Assembly (NCBI RefSeq): GCF_022879575.1
Contig: NZ_CP084261.1
Span: 496,001 to 560,000 of the forward strand
Direction: 5' to 3'
Origin: Caballeronia sp. SL2Y3
Lineage (GTDB): Bacteria > Pseudomonadota > Gammaproteobacteria > Burkholderiales > Burkholderiaceae
Length of the DNA: 64,000 nt
The notes beneath the pieces were generated by a model, which was not told the DNA's origin, searched no databases, and saw only the letters and a program-made list of their open reading frames with translations. Each line of letters starts with the position of its first letter. Position 1 is the first letter of the stretch. Below, in pieces: positions 50,100 through 58,539 of this stretch. The position numbers and the translations under genes were made by a program.

Positions 50100-50127
50100 A
50101 AAGCCCCGCTCCAAGCGGGGCTTTTTG
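50100..50127 (+). terminator. Intrinsic terminator of the BpeEF-OprC-type operon
   Basis: AAAGCCCCGCT (50100-50110), loop CCA, and AGCGGGGCTTT (50114-50124) form a strong stem, followed by TT. Confidence 0.88.
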
Positions 50128-50234
50128 CTATGAAGCCGATTGTTCGTCGCGAGGAACATATGTCTTCACCTGGCGCCCATTTATCCCGTGCGACGCGATC
50201 CCTAGAATTTGAATCATGGGAACGGGAGCGTGCA

Positions 50235-50456
50235 ATGAGAGCCTTGATCGAAAGACAGCTATATCAACCGTCAGTGGTCCTGCCACTGCTTCTTCTAACG
50301 CGCCTGATGGTGTCGCTCGACTTCAACCTCGCGCAAGTCGCATTCGTGATGCTGCTGAGAGGCTCGCAGCACGCCTATCATTTCATGCATCAGGCGGCGC
50401 TGCGTCAGCGTGGCGGCGCGGCGGTGGAGCGCATCGCCTGCCGTCACTGCTGCTGA
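50235..50456 (+). CDS. Hypothetical 73-residue membrane peptide
   Basis: The product begins MRALIERQLYQPSVVLPLLL and has one or two short hydrophobic stretches near residues 14-24 and 30-40, then a basic, Cys-ending tail (RIACRHCC). GGGAG lies 7 nt before the ATG. The frame is open further upstream, but no better ribosome site is seen. No family is recognised, and it could be non-coding. Confidence 0.48.
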   Translation: MRALIERQLYQPSVVLPLLLLTRLMVSLDFNLAQVAFVMLLRGSQHAYHFMHQAALRQRGGAAVERIACRHCC

Positions 50457-50462
50457 ACTTAC

Positions 50463-51359
50463 TCAATACACTTCGGGAACGTACATCGATTCCGGCACGG
50501 GCTGACGCAAGTAATCGGGATTGAACACACGCTCGGGCAGCGTGATTGGCGGGTGTTCTATCTCGTGATACGGCACCTGGCTCAACAGGTGATGAATGCA
50601 GTTGAGGCGCGCGCGCTTCTTGTCGACAGCCTGCACGACCCACCACGGCGCTTCGGGAATATGCGAGCGTTGCAGCATGACTTCCTTCGCGGCCGTGTAC
50701 GCTTCCCATCGACGGCGGCTCTCCAGATCCATCGGACTCAGCTTCCACTGCTTGAGGGGATCTTCGATTCGCGCCTGAAAGCGCACTTCCTGTTCGTCGT
50801 CGGTGATCGAGAACCAGTACTTGATGATCTGGATGCCGCTACGCACGAGCATCTTCTCGAACTCCGGTACCGAGCGAAAGAATTCCTCATACTCTTCGTC
50901 GGTGCAGAAGTGCATCACGCGCTCGACGCCCGCGCGGTTGTACCAGCTTCGGTCGAACAGCACGATCTCGCCGCCCGCGGGCAAGTGCGAGACGTATCGC
51001 TGAAAGTACCATTGCGTGCGCTCGCGGTTGTTGGGCGCGGGGAGGGCGGCGACGCGGCAGACACGCGGATTGAGCCGCTGCGTGATGCGTTTGATCGCGC
51101 CGCCCTTGCCGGCGGCATCGCGCCCTTCGAAGATCACGACAAGCCGGTGGCCGGTATGGACCACCCAGTCCTGTAGCTTCACCAACTCGCCCTGCAGCCG
51201 GAACAACTCGCGGAAATAAGTCTTGCGAAGCTGCCGCTCTTCGTCCGAGAACGCCGCTTCGCCATCGAGGAAGCGATCGTCGATCTCCATCTCGAACTCT
51301 TCGTCGTAGCTGTCGATCAGGTCGGCGTGAAAGCGGCGCTGCTTGTCCGTCGTGGTCAT
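50463..51359 (-). CDS. ppk2: Polyphosphate kinase 2 (PPK2)
   Basis: The 298-residue enzyme has the PPK2 Walker A motif EGRDAAGKGGAIKR, the Walker B segment LFDRSWYNRAGVERVM, and a conserved core of about 230 residues. It transfers phosphate between polyphosphate and nucleoside phosphates. A single domain and an N-terminal extension of about 40 acidic residues are as in class I enzymes. GGAG lies 6 nt before the chosen ATG; a start four codons earlier has a weaker site. Confidence 0.92.
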   Translation of the reverse strand: MTTTDKQRRFHADLIDSYDEEFEMEIDDRFLDGEAAFSDEERQLRKTYFRELFRLQGELVKLQDWVVHTGHRLVVIFEGRDAAGKGGAIKRITQRLNPRVCRVAALPAPNNRERTQWYFQRYVSHLPAGGEIVLFDRSWYNRAGVERVMHFCTDEEYEEFFRSVPEFEKMLVRSGIQIIKYWFSITDDEQEVRFQARIEDPLKQWKLSPMDLESRRRWEAYTAAKEVMLQRSHIPEAPWWVVQAVDKKRARLNCIHHLLSQVPYHEIEHPPITLPERVFNPDYLRQPVPESMYVPEVY

Positions 51360-51603
51360 TGAATACTCCATGTGCGTGCTATGGCCTGCTTCTTGGGTGC
51401 AGTATGCGGGCGGCGCTGAACGCCCGATGGTGACGTTCCCGCATGGCAGCCGTGTGACACCGCCTTACGCGTCGTTTGGCGTCATTGCGCGTCATTCATT
51501 GTATGAAGCCGCGCGCTTTATGACACGAGCCGCGCGGCCTTTAGAATGGTCGAGGGTTTGAGGACATCACGTTGGCACAACCATTCCAGAGGCGAACCGC
51601 ACG

Positions 51604-52545
51604 ATGATCGACACAGCTGGCGCAATTCCCTTTTTCGACGCGGCGCAAACCGCGCGCCTTCTGCCTTACGACCGCTTGGCGGACGCGCTCGCCGCGACCA
51701 TGCTCGATTATGCAGCCGGCCGCATAGCGAGTCCCGAGCGGATGGTTGTCCCGCTCGCGCACGGCGGAGTGATGCTCTCAATGCCCGCAACGGCTGCCGA
51801 TATCGCCATGCATAAACTCGTGAACGTGTGCCCGGGCAATGGCGCACGCGGCCTGCCGACGATTCACGGTCAGGTCACCGCTTTCGACGCCGCGACAGGC
51901 GTGCCCCAGTTCATGCTCGACGGTCCCACGGTCACGGGTCGCCGAACGGCCGCAGTCTCCATGCTCGCGATACGCGCGCTGGCCGCCGATGTTCCGCGCG
52001 AAGTGCTCGTGATCGGCACCGGAAAGCAGGCGGCGTCGCACGTGGAAGCGCTTGCAAGCCTGTATCCGGAAGCGCGCCTCTACATTCTCGGTTCGCGTGC
52101 GGGGCGCGCGAGTGCTTTCTGCGCGGACCACGCCGCGCTTTCGCCGAATCTGGTCCCACTAGAAGGGCCGGCGATACCGGACTCCATCGACGTGGTGATC
52201 ACCACAACCACCAGCAAGACGCCGGTGTACACGCTTGCGGCTAGCGCGGCGCGACTCGTGATAGGCGTCGGCGCTTTCACCGCCGATGCCGCCGAAATCG
52301 CGGCCTCGACGATTCATGCCAGCGCCTTGTTCGTCGACGATCTCGCAGGCGCGCGTCACGAAGCGGGCGATTTCATCCTCGCCGGAATCGACTGGAACAC
52401 GGTGCGGCCGCTCGCGACGGCGCTTGCATCGCATGAAAGAGCCGACGTTCCGGTGGTGTTCAAGTCGGTCGGATGCGCGGCGTGGGACCTCGCCGCCTGC
52501 CGTGTCGCGAGGGTGGTCTTGTCGGACCAGAGCCAAGCCGGGTGA
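51604..52545 (+). CDS. Ornithine cyclodeaminase/mu-crystallin-family reductase
   Basis: The 313-residue protein has the family's N-terminal substrate domain (HKLVNVCPGNGARGLPTIHG, LDGPTVTGRRTAAVSMLAIR) and the NAD(P)-binding motif VLVIGTGKQAASHVEALA at about residue 135. Similar Burkholderiaceae proteins reduce delta-1-pyrroline-2-carboxylate or delta-1-piperideine-2-carboxylate. That function is an inference here. It stands alone, rightward, divergent from ppk2. Confidence 0.85.
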   Translation: MIDTAGAIPFFDAAQTARLLPYDRLADALAATMLDYAAGRIASPERMVVPLAHGGVMLSMPATAADIAMHKLVNVCPGNGARGLPTIHGQVTAFDAATGVPQFMLDGPTVTGRRTAAVSMLAIRALAADVPREVLVIGTGKQAASHVEALASLYPEARLYILGSRAGRASAFCADHAALSPNLVPLEGPAIPDSIDVVITTTTSKTPVYTLAASAARLVIGVGAFTADAAEIAASTIHASALFVDDLAGARHEAGDFILAGIDWNTVRPLATALASHERADVPVVFKSVGCAAWDLAACRVARVVLSDQSQAG

Positions 52546-52615
52546 CAGGTGGAACAACCTTTGCTGTAAGTTTGCTCGATGACGATTGCGCGACGGCGCT
52601 CAAGCACTCCAGCGA

Positions 52616-52948
52616 ATGAACAGATCAATGAACAGTCGAATCGACACCGACCGGGCAGCATGGCCGGCTGCATACCGAACCGCCGATACCAACGACCTCG
52701 CGGTTTCGCGGGCGCCGGCGCCTTCGGCACAAGGGCGCGCCGCGCCGCCCGCCGCTTATTTCATCTCCGTCCTCGAGATGGCGACCGGCGAGCAGTTGGG
52801 CAACGAGGAGCGCGTGCGCGCCGTCGCCATGTTGGAGAGCGAATTCGGTGCCGGACGGCCGCGCACGCTCAAAGAGGCGGTGCGCATTTGCGCCGCCGCC
52901 ATCGACTCGTCCACTTTGCAGCGCATGGCGCGCGGAGCCAAGGCCTGA
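52616..52948 (+). CDS. Hypothetical 110-residue protein
   Basis: The product has a disordered Pro/Ala-rich N terminus and an ordered C-terminal half (SVLEMATGEQLGNEERVRAV then EAVRICAAAIDSSTLQRMA). Third-position G/C use is like other genes. The start is uncertain: ATG at 52616 or 52628, neither with a strong ribosome site. No family is recognised. Confidence 0.58.
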   Translation: MNRSMNSRIDTDRAAWPAAYRTADTNDLAVSRAPAPSAQGRAAPPAAYFISVLEMATGEQLGNEERVRAVAMLESEFGAGRPRTLKEAVRICAAAIDSSTLQRMARGAKA

Positions 52949-53034
52949 TTCGAAGCGCCCAAATCGAAGCGCCCAAGCGGTCATAGCGGACGCTCTTTAA
53001 GCACATTCTTTCATCAACGTGTAAAAGAAACGTG

Positions 53035-53349
53035 CTACTTGACGGTCTGAATGACTTCGAAGCCTTCGAATTCGGGGTGCCCGAGATAGAGCTGGCGCGT
53101 CTCGCCGCCTGCGTTGCGATGCGCGGCGCGAAAGGCGTCGGACCGCGTCCAGTCTTCGAACGCCGCCCGATTCGCCCAGATCGTGTGGCTCGAATAAAGG
53201 ACGTGATCGTCCTTGGCCGGGCCCTTCAGCAAATGAAATTCGACGAAGCCGGGGACATCCTTGAGATGCGTGTCGCGGCTCGTCCATAGGCGCTCGAAGT
53301 CGGCTTCTGCGCCGGGCACGATCTTGAAGCGATTCATGGCGATATACAT
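53035..53349 (-). CDS. Antibiotic biosynthesis monooxygenase (ABM) domain protein
   Basis: This 104-residue protein has the ABM/IsdG-like ferredoxin fold pattern MYIAMNRFKIVPGAEADFER, VPGFVEFHLLKGP, and SSHTIWANRAAFEDWTRS. HmoA-like relatives bind or degrade heme, but small quinol monooxygenases share the fold. It lies 39 bp after a DUF1428 gene on the same strand, so the two probably form an operon. Confidence 0.85.
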   Translation of the reverse strand: MYIAMNRFKIVPGAEADFERLWTSRDTHLKDVPGFVEFHLLKGPAKDDHVLYSSHTIWANRAAFEDWTRSDAFRAAHRNAGGETRQLYLGHPEFEGFEVIQTVK

Positions 53350-53388
53350 GTCGATACTTTCCTTTGTGGTGATTCAACAAACGAAGGT

Positions 53389-53760
53389 TCAGGAGCGCGC
53401 CAGTTCGACTATGGTCGCAAAGCCGCCGAAGAACATGCGCTTCGCATCGAACGGCGGCTCACCTTGCTCCATCATCGCCTTCAGGCGCGGGTCATTCATG
53501 ACCTTGGCGTTGACTGCGTCGCGCTGCTCGCGCGATTCATACAGTATCCACGAGAACGCAATCGTTTCACCTTCTCTCAATTGCACGCTCTGCGGAAATG
53601 AAGTGACTTCCCCTGGCTTGACGTCGTCGGCAATGCTCTCGACGAATTGCAGTGCGCCGTGCTCAAGCCAGATTTTGCCCGCTTCTTCGGCCATGACCCG
53701 ATACGCGTCGATCTTCTCGCTGGGAACAGGTACGACGAATCCATCCACATAGTGCGCCAT
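53389..53760 (-). CDS. DUF1428 family protein
   Basis: This 123-residue protein begins MAHYVDGFVVPVPSEKIDAY, the hallmark of DUF1428, and has QSVQLREGETIAFSWILYES and GEPPFDAKRMFFGGF. The fold resembles dimeric alpha/beta barrels of the ABM type. Function is unknown. It is first in a two-gene operon with the ABM protein gene. Confidence 0.87.
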   Translation of the reverse strand: MAHYVDGFVVPVPSEKIDAYRVMAEEAGKIWLEHGALQFVESIADDVKPGEVTSFPQSVQLREGETIAFSWILYESREQRDAVNAKVMNDPRLKAMMEQGEPPFDAKRMFFGGFATIVELARS

Positions 53761-53832
53761 GTGAGCCTCCTTAAGCGTTATTGACAGCGTCATGCCGTCA
53801 ATTGCATTGGAGCTTGAGCCGCACGACGAAGT

Positions 53833-54408
53833 TCAGGCCACGGTCCAGACGCCGCACTGCCGGTCATAGTCGAGCGATATGGACGACAGGGGCGCGAAGT
53901 CCATCGCAAAGATGGATTTGAGCGAGTCGCCTCGCACATGCGCCAATGCGGCTTTGACGACGATGGCATGCGTGACGATCAGGCAGCGTTCGGTGCGGGC
54001 ATCGTCGCGCACAAGAGTTGAAAGCGCGTTCGCAATGCGTTCGGACAGCATCGCAATACTCTCGCCGCCGTGTGGCCGCGCGGCGACATTCGTGAGCCAT
54101 GCGCTCATGCCTTCAGGCTCGCGTTCGGCGATGGCGCGTATCGCATGCCCGCGCCAGCGGCCATAGTCGATATCGTTGAAGGCGTCGTTCGTTTCGACGG
54201 TGCTTGCAATCCATGCGGCCGTCGCGCGCGCAACGGCTGCGGGACTCGCGATCACGCGGCCTTCGAAATGCGCGAAGCGCTGCGCAAGAGCCGCGCGTTC
54301 ATCGCATGCAGGCGGCTCGTCGCCCGTCGGAAAGCGGGCGGCTTTCATCGCGTGCGTGGCCGCGTGGCAGAGAAGCGTGACGTTCAATGATGGAGGCAAT
54401 GGGCGCAT
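53833..54408 (-). CDS. Histidine phosphatase-family protein with altered RHG motif
   Basis: This 191-residue protein belongs to the phosphoglycerate-mutase superfamily by its overall pattern: an N-terminal LLCHAATHA where LxRHGxT is expected, PHGGES in the middle and CLIVTHAIVVKAAL at the second histidine. The Arg and Gly of the RHG triplet are replaced by Cys and Ala, but both His residues remain. Its place beside cobalt and cobalamin genes suggests a relative of CobC/alpha-ribazole phosphatase. Altered catalysis or loss is possible. Confidence 0.8.
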   Translation of the reverse strand: MRPLPPSLNVTLLCHAATHAMKAARFPTGDEPPACDERAALAQRFAHFEGRVIASPAAVARATAAWIASTVETNDAFNDIDYGRWRGHAIRAIAEREPEGMSAWLTNVAARPHGGESIAMLSERIANALSTLVRDDARTERCLIVTHAIVVKAALAHVRGDSLKSIFAMDFAPLSSISLDYDRQCGVWTVA

Positions 54409-54431
54409 CGTTGCTTTACTTTGCCCGCAAT

Positions 54432-54580
54432 CGTCCTAGAATGGCAAGCTTGCAGTGCGAGGAAGCCGGTGCAAGCCCGGCACGGTCGCGCCACTGTAAG
54501 CGGCTTTCGTGAAAACGACGGTCCGCGAGTCAGACCCCGCTGCAAGCTCTTTCGTCTATTGGGACGCGCTTTTCCCTCGG
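54432..54580 (+). promoter_or_regulatory. Cobalamin riboswitch upstream of cbtB-cbtA
   Basis: The sequence contains the core GGAAGCCGGTGCAAGCCCGG (54461-54480), then GCGCCACTGTAAGCGGC and the 3' B12-box region GAGTCAGACCCCGC (54527-54540). These match the conserved elements of the cobalamin riboswitch in order and spacing. It is followed by SD CGGAG and the cbtB start. It should reduce CbtB-CbtA expression when adenosylcobalamin is abundant. Confidence 0.92.
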
Positions 54581-54589
54581 AGAAAATCA

Positions 54590-54826
54590 ATGAATGTCGC
54601 TCACGCGCCGGTCTATGCCGCCGCTTCCGTTTCGCCCGCCCTCGATGCGCCGGTACCTATTCCGGTACGTGAAGTCTTGCCTTGGGCCGTGTTCATCGGC
54701 CTGATCCTTTTGATCGCCATTTATTTCGTCGGTGCGGAGCAGGGCGCGACGTCCATCTTCTCCGGCATGGTCGTTCACGAATTCGTGCATGACGGGCGGC
54801 ACTTGCTCGGCTTTCCCTGCCACTAA
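54590..54826 (+). CDS. cbtB: CbtB, cobalt transporter subunit
   Basis: This 78-residue protein has one TM helix (about 29-48, VLPWAVFIGLILLIAIYFVG) and a conserved C-terminal His-rich motif, HEFVHDGRHLLGFPCH, which is the CbtB signature and probable cobalt site. It works with CbtA in cobalamin-regulated cobalt uptake. GGAG lies 8 nt before the ATG, directly after the riboswitch. cbtA starts 9 nt after the stop. Confidence 0.93.
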   Translation: MNVAHAPVYAAASVSPALDAPVPIPVREVLPWAVFIGLILLIAIYFVGAEQGATSIFSGMVVHEFVHDGRHLLGFPCH

Positions 54827-54835
54827 GGGCGCGTC

Positions 54836-55609
54836 ATGATTCGCAGCTTGTTGATACGCGGCATGATCGCGGGTTTTGTCGCGGGCCTGCTCGGCTTCGG
54901 TTTTGCGAAGCTCGTCGGGGAGCCGTTCGTTGCACAAGCCATCGCGTTCGAAGGAGAACATGCGCATGGACATGACCATCACGAAGCCACGACTCATTCA
55001 CACGGTCACGACGGCGACGACGGCGACGAAGAACTGGTGAGCCGGGACACGCAGGCCGGTCTCGGCCTCTTTAGCGGCGTCGCGGTATTCGGCACTGCGC
55101 TCGGCGGCATCTTCTCGCTCGTCTTTGCGCTTGCTTATGGACGGCTCGGCGCATTGCGTGCGCGCGGCACATCGGCGTTGCTGGCGATGTTCGGCTTCTT
55201 GAGCGTGGCGGTCGTGCCGTTCCTCAAGTATCCACCGAACCCGCCTTCGGTCGGCAACGCGGCGACGATCGGTCCGCGCACCGCATTGTTCTTCGGCATG
55301 TTGGCCATCTCGATCGCGGCAGCGGTGATCGCCGTCGCGCTGCAAAGGCGGCTGCGCGTGCGGCGAGGCGAGTGGAACGCAACGATGATTGCAGGCGCTT
55401 TCTACATGGCGTCGATGCTGCTCGCGCAGTTCGCGCTGCCGCGTATCGAAGAAGTGCCGGCAGGCTTCTCGGCGTCGTTGCTCTGGAACTTTCGCGTCGC
55501 GGCCATCGGCATTCAGGTCATCATCTGGACGACGCTCGGGCTCGTGTTCGGCGCGCTCGCTGCTCGCGAACTAGAGCGGCCCGCATTGCGCAAAGTGGCG
55601 GCCGTCTAA
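54836..55609 (+). CDS. cbtA: CbtA, cobalt transporter subunit
   Basis: The 257-residue, five- to six-TM protein has an N-terminal helix (IRSLLIRGMIAGFVAGLLGF), a His/Asp-rich loop between TM1 and TM2 (HAHGHDHHEATTHSHGHDGD, about 42-62) that likely binds Co2+, and the conserved KYPPNPPSVG segment. It acts with CbtB under the upstream cobalamin riboswitch. Its stop overlaps the convergent DUF1289 gene by 4 nt. Confidence 0.93.
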   Translation: MIRSLLIRGMIAGFVAGLLGFGFAKLVGEPFVAQAIAFEGEHAHGHDHHEATTHSHGHDGDDGDEELVSRDTQAGLGLFSGVAVFGTALGGIFSLVFALAYGRLGALRARGTSALLAMFGFLSVAVVPFLKYPPNPPSVGNAATIGPRTALFFGMLAISIAAAVIAVALQRRLRVRRGEWNATMIAGAFYMASMLLAQFALPRIEEVPAGFSASLLWNFRVAAIGIQVIIWTTLGLVFGALAARELERPALRKVAAV

Positions 55610-55836
55610 GCGTTTTCTCGCGATAACGCTGCTTGCCTTGCGGGCAATTCATCCAGTAGCGCGAGTTTCGCGGCATCGTCCATCGAGCGGAACGACTTGA
55701 TCTCCTCGCGGCTCCTGAAGCATCCCGCGCACAGACCATGCGCGGGATCGAGCTTGCATACGCCGGTGCACGGCGAGCCGACAGGCTCTTGCGACTTCGC
55801 GCGCGCAATAGTAAAGGCGAGGTCGATGATCGTCAT
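55606..55836 (-). CDS. DUF1289 Cys-rich protein
   Basis: This 76-residue protein has the DUF1289 motif PVGSPCTGVCKLDPAHGLCA followed by GCFRSREEI, with four Cys in a C-x3-C-x8-C-x2-C arrangement that suggests a small metal-binding fold. Its ATG overlaps the cobB stop by 4 bp, so it is translationally coupled to cobB. The function is unknown. Confidence 0.85.
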   Translation of the reverse strand: MTIIDLAFTIARAKSQEPVGSPCTGVCKLDPAHGLCAGCFRSREEIKSFRSMDDAAKLALLDELPARQAALSRENA

Positions 55837-57131
55837 AGCGATTCGCCGCGAAAGAGCGCCGCGGCGGCGGCCGGATTCGATGGCCAATACGCGTGCATAT
55901 AGGTGGCCGTGACCGGGCCGTGGCGATAGAGGGCTTCGCCTTCGGCGCCTGTCGTTGCATGCTTCGAGGTCAGATGCGGCTGCATGGGTGTGTCGAGCGT
56001 GGAGTAATGGAACGTGTGACCGGTGAGCGCGCCATGCGCGGTATCGAGCCTTTGCATTGCAAGACGCGCGAGGCGGCGCTGCATGAAGGCGTTGCCGGGG
56101 ATAAGACCGAGCATCGCATGCTTCGTGCCTTCCACGTCCGTCAGCGTATCGAGCAGATACAGCATGCCGCCGCATTCGGCGACGACGGCTCTGCGATGCA
56201 CCACATGCGCTTCTATCGATGCCCGCGTGCGCAGGTTTGCGGCAAGCGTAGCCGCATGCAGTTCCGGATAGCCGCCCGGAAGATAGAGCGCGTCGGCATC
56301 GGCGCGCACGGGTTCATCGGCGAGCGGCGAGAACGTGCTCACCTGCGCGCCCATTGCGTGCAGCAAGTCGACATTGGCCGGATAGACGAATGAAAACGCG
56401 GCATCGCGCGCCATGGCGATATGCAAGCCTTCGAGCAGACGCGGCGGTGCTTCGGGCTTTGCGTCCTCGAAGTGAACGGGCGGCGGTAGATGGGCAAGCG
56501 CGGTAGCGGCAATGGCATCGGCGGCGCGATTGAGACGCGCATCCAGTCCCGCCACTTCTTGCGCTTGCGTCAAGCCGAGATGACGCTCGGGCAGTGCGAT
56601 ATCGTCTGCATTCGACAGATGCCCGCAATAGCGCAGTCCATCCGGAATGGCTTCGGCCAACATCTGCGCATGCCGCGCCGATGCAACGCGATTGGCGAGC
56701 ACGCCATGGAACGGCACGTCCGCGCGATAACGCGCCAGTCCGAACGCCACTGCGCCGAACGTCTGCGCCATGCCATGTGCGCCGATCACGGCGAGCACCG
56801 GCACGTTGAACGCGGCAGCGAGGTCGGCGCTGCTCGGCGTGCCGTCGAAGAGACCCATGACGCCTTCGATCAGAATCAGATCGGCTTCGCGCGAGGCCTC
56901 TGCGAGCAATGCGCGGCATGCGTCGAGGCCGACCATCGACAGATGCAGCGAATAGACGGGCGATCCGCATGCGCGTTCCAGAATCATCGGATCGAGAAAA
57001 TCGGGGCCGGTCTTGAAGACGCGCACGCGCAGGCCACGCCGCGCATGATGACGCGCCAGCGCGGCCGTCACCGTGGTCTTGCCTTGATGCGACGCGCTTG
57101 CGCCGATGAAGAGTGCGGGGCAGGACGGCAT
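55833..57131 (-). CDS. cobB: Cobyrinate a,c-diamide synthase
   Basis: The 432-residue amidotransferase has an N-terminal P-loop/ATPase half (ALFIGASASHQGKTTVTAAL) and a C-terminal glutamine amidotransferase half with the triad segment AVVAECGGMLYLLD. It amidates the a and c side chains of the corrin ring, ATP- and glutamine-dependent. The start at MPSCPALFIG lies 4 nt after the cobO stop; a GTG seven codons earlier, with AAGG before it, is an alternative. It is followed by the DUF1289 gene. Confidence 0.93.
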   Translation of the reverse strand: MPSCPALFIGASASHQGKTTVTAALARHHARRGLRVRVFKTGPDFLDPMILERACGSPVYSLHLSMVGLDACRALLAEASREADLILIEGVMGLFDGTPSSADLAAAFNVPVLAVIGAHGMAQTFGAVAFGLARYRADVPFHGVLANRVASARHAQMLAEAIPDGLRYCGHLSNADDIALPERHLGLTQAQEVAGLDARLNRAADAIAATALAHLPPPVHFEDAKPEAPPRLLEGLHIAMARDAAFSFVYPANVDLLHAMGAQVSTFSPLADEPVRADADALYLPGGYPELHAATLAANLRTRASIEAHVVHRRAVVAECGGMLYLLDTLTDVEGTKHAMLGLIPGNAFMQRRLARLAMQRLDTAHGALTGHTFHYSTLDTPMQPHLTSKHATTGAEGEALYRHGPVTATYMHAYWPSNPAAAAALFRGESL

Positions 57132-57135
57132 GAGC

Positions 57136-57738
57136 TCAGTACTCGACGCCACGTTGCGCCTTGACGCCCTGCTCGCGATACGGATGCTTCACGAGCCGCA
57201 TCTCCGTGACGAGGTCCGCCAGTTCGACGAGCGCATCCGGCGCATGACGGCCCGTCACGACCACATGCAGCATCGCAGGACGCGCCTTCAACACATCGAG
57301 CACTTCGTCGAGCGGCAAGTACTCGTACTTGAGCACGGTGTTGAGCTCGTCGAGCACGACCATCTGATATTCGCCGCTTTCGATCATGCGCCGCGCTTCG
57401 TTCCAGCCTTTGCGCGCCGTCGCCATGTCGGCCTCGCGGTTTTGCGTGTTCCAGGTATAGCCGTCGCCCATCGTCACGAAATCGCAATTGGCGACCGCGC
57501 TCAGGAAATCCCGCTCTGACGTATGCAGCGCGCCTTTGATGAACTGGACGACGCCGAGCTTCATGCCGTGCCCGAGCACGCGCACCGCCATGCCGAAAGC
57601 GGCCGTGGTCTTGCCCTTGCCATTGCCTGTGTTGACGATCAAGAGACCCTTCTCGTGATCGGCGGCGGCCTGCTTCTTTTCGTGGCCTTCCTTGCGACGC
57701 TGCGTCATGCGCAGATGCGATTCCGTATCGGTTTTCAT
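57136..57738 (-). CDS. cobO: Cob(I)yrinic acid a,c-diamide adenosyltransferase
   Basis: The 200-residue CobO/CobA-type enzyme has the P-loop VNTGNGKGKTTAAFGMAVRV and the conserved AHTSERDFL-like HTSERDFLSAV and VVLDELNTVLKYEYLP. It adds the adenosyl ligand to the corrin. The N-terminal about 25 residues are charged. It is in the leftward cobalamin operon, between the cobE-like gene and cobB, under the upstream riboswitch. Confidence 0.94.
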   Translation of the reverse strand: MKTDTESHLRMTQRRKEGHEKKQAAADHEKGLLIVNTGNGKGKTTAAFGMAVRVLGHGMKLGVVQFIKGALHTSERDFLSAVANCDFVTMGDGYTWNTQNREADMATARKGWNEARRMIESGEYQMVVLDELNTVLKYEYLPLDEVLDVLKARPAMLHVVVTGRHAPDALVELADLVTEMRLVKHPYREQGVKAQRGVEY

Positions 57739-57746
57739 GGGCTCTT

Positions 57747-58124
57747 TCAGGCTTTCTTCGTTGCTATGGCGACAGTCACATGACCGTCGATCATCTTCGG
57801 CACAACAAGCTCTCCGCCCTCGCTCGCGAGCAGCGCGCTAGGCTCGCATACACCCTCGGCGGGCATGTGCGCGAGCTGGTCTGCGCGATAGAAACGCAAT
57901 GGCAGCGCATGACGCTCGCAGAAGACACGCAAGCCGGCTTCGTCGTGTTTGATGTCGATGCTCGCGACCACCGCGATGTGCGCGAACGTGAGTTCCGCTG
58001 CTCGGAGCGCATAAAGCGCACGAAGCGCACGAAGGACGGCCGCTTCTATCGCATCGGCGCTAACGCCGCGTTTGCAGCCGATGCCGATGGCAAGATGGCG
58101 CAGGCTCACGCAAGGAAACATCAT
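57747..58124 (-). CDS. CobE/CbiG C-terminal-domain protein
   Basis: This 125-residue protein has the CbiG C-terminal pattern LAIGIGCKRGVSADAIEAAV, then FAHIAVVASIDIKHDEAGLR and PLRFYRADQLA. It is the stand-alone CobE-type version without the CbiG N-terminal half. It acts in corrin ring formation, with its exact step unsettled. The frame is open further upstream, but that extension translates the cobalamin riboswitch and is rejected. Two adjacent ATG codons (58124, 58121) are candidates. Confidence 0.85.
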   Translation of the reverse strand: MMFPCVSLRHLAIGIGCKRGVSADAIEAAVLRALRALYALRAAELTFAHIAVVASIDIKHDEAGLRVFCERHALPLRFYRADQLAHMPAEGVCEPSALLASEGGELVVPKMIDGHVTVAIATKKA

Positions 58125-58221
58125 CGAACGAATGGACGGAAATGCTTGCGCCGCCCATGCGTCCCTCGCGGATGGCGGCGTTCGGCGAAGGCATCGTGAC
58201 AGCGAGATGCGCTTCGTCCCC

Positions 58222-58430
58222 TGCGATGGCCGGTATCCGGGCTTGCGGCCTTCATCGCGCAGCCTTCCCACCGTGAACGGGCAGTGGCCGTGTGCGCCAT
58301 GCGCGATACCGTGCAAGCCGATACCGCCGGTCGCGTACCGTTGCGGGGACAGCACAGGTTGGCGAGCGCCTGCATGATCGCGAAGACGCCGCTTTCTGTT
58401 TCCCGTTTAACTGCGCGTTTCGTGTGAACG
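58222..58430 (-). promoter_or_regulatory. Cobalamin riboswitch of the leftward cob operon
   Basis: On the minus strand the elements run in order: GTTAAACGGGAAAC (58411-58398), CTGTCCCCGCAACGGTACG (58353-58336 region), GAAGGCTGCGCGATGAAGG and the B12 box AAGCCCGGATACCGGCC (58244-58228). The order matches the consensus. It precedes the cobE-like, cobO, cobB and DUF1289 genes. Confidence 0.9.
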
Positions 58431-58488
58431 CGCGAGCACCAGTCGCGCGCCAACGATACCACATGCACCGGTTTCAACGCCGGCTTCC

Positions 58489-58517
58489 TTGACGCTCCTT
58501 CGCGGGGAGCCTAGACT
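58489..58517 (+). promoter_or_regulatory. Sigma-70 promoter for cobW-cobN
   Basis: TTGACG (58489-58494), a 17-nt spacer and TAGACT (58512-58517) match the sigma-70 consensus TTGACA-N17-TATAAT well. Transcription from near 58524 would run straight into the rightward cobalamin riboswitch. Confidence 0.62.
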
Positions 58518-58539
58518 TCACGCAGTTCTGGTGCCCGCG

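Noticed and set aside
58125..58355. N-terminal extension of the CobE-like protein
   Set aside because: The extension translates the cobalamin riboswitch and has no protein similarity.
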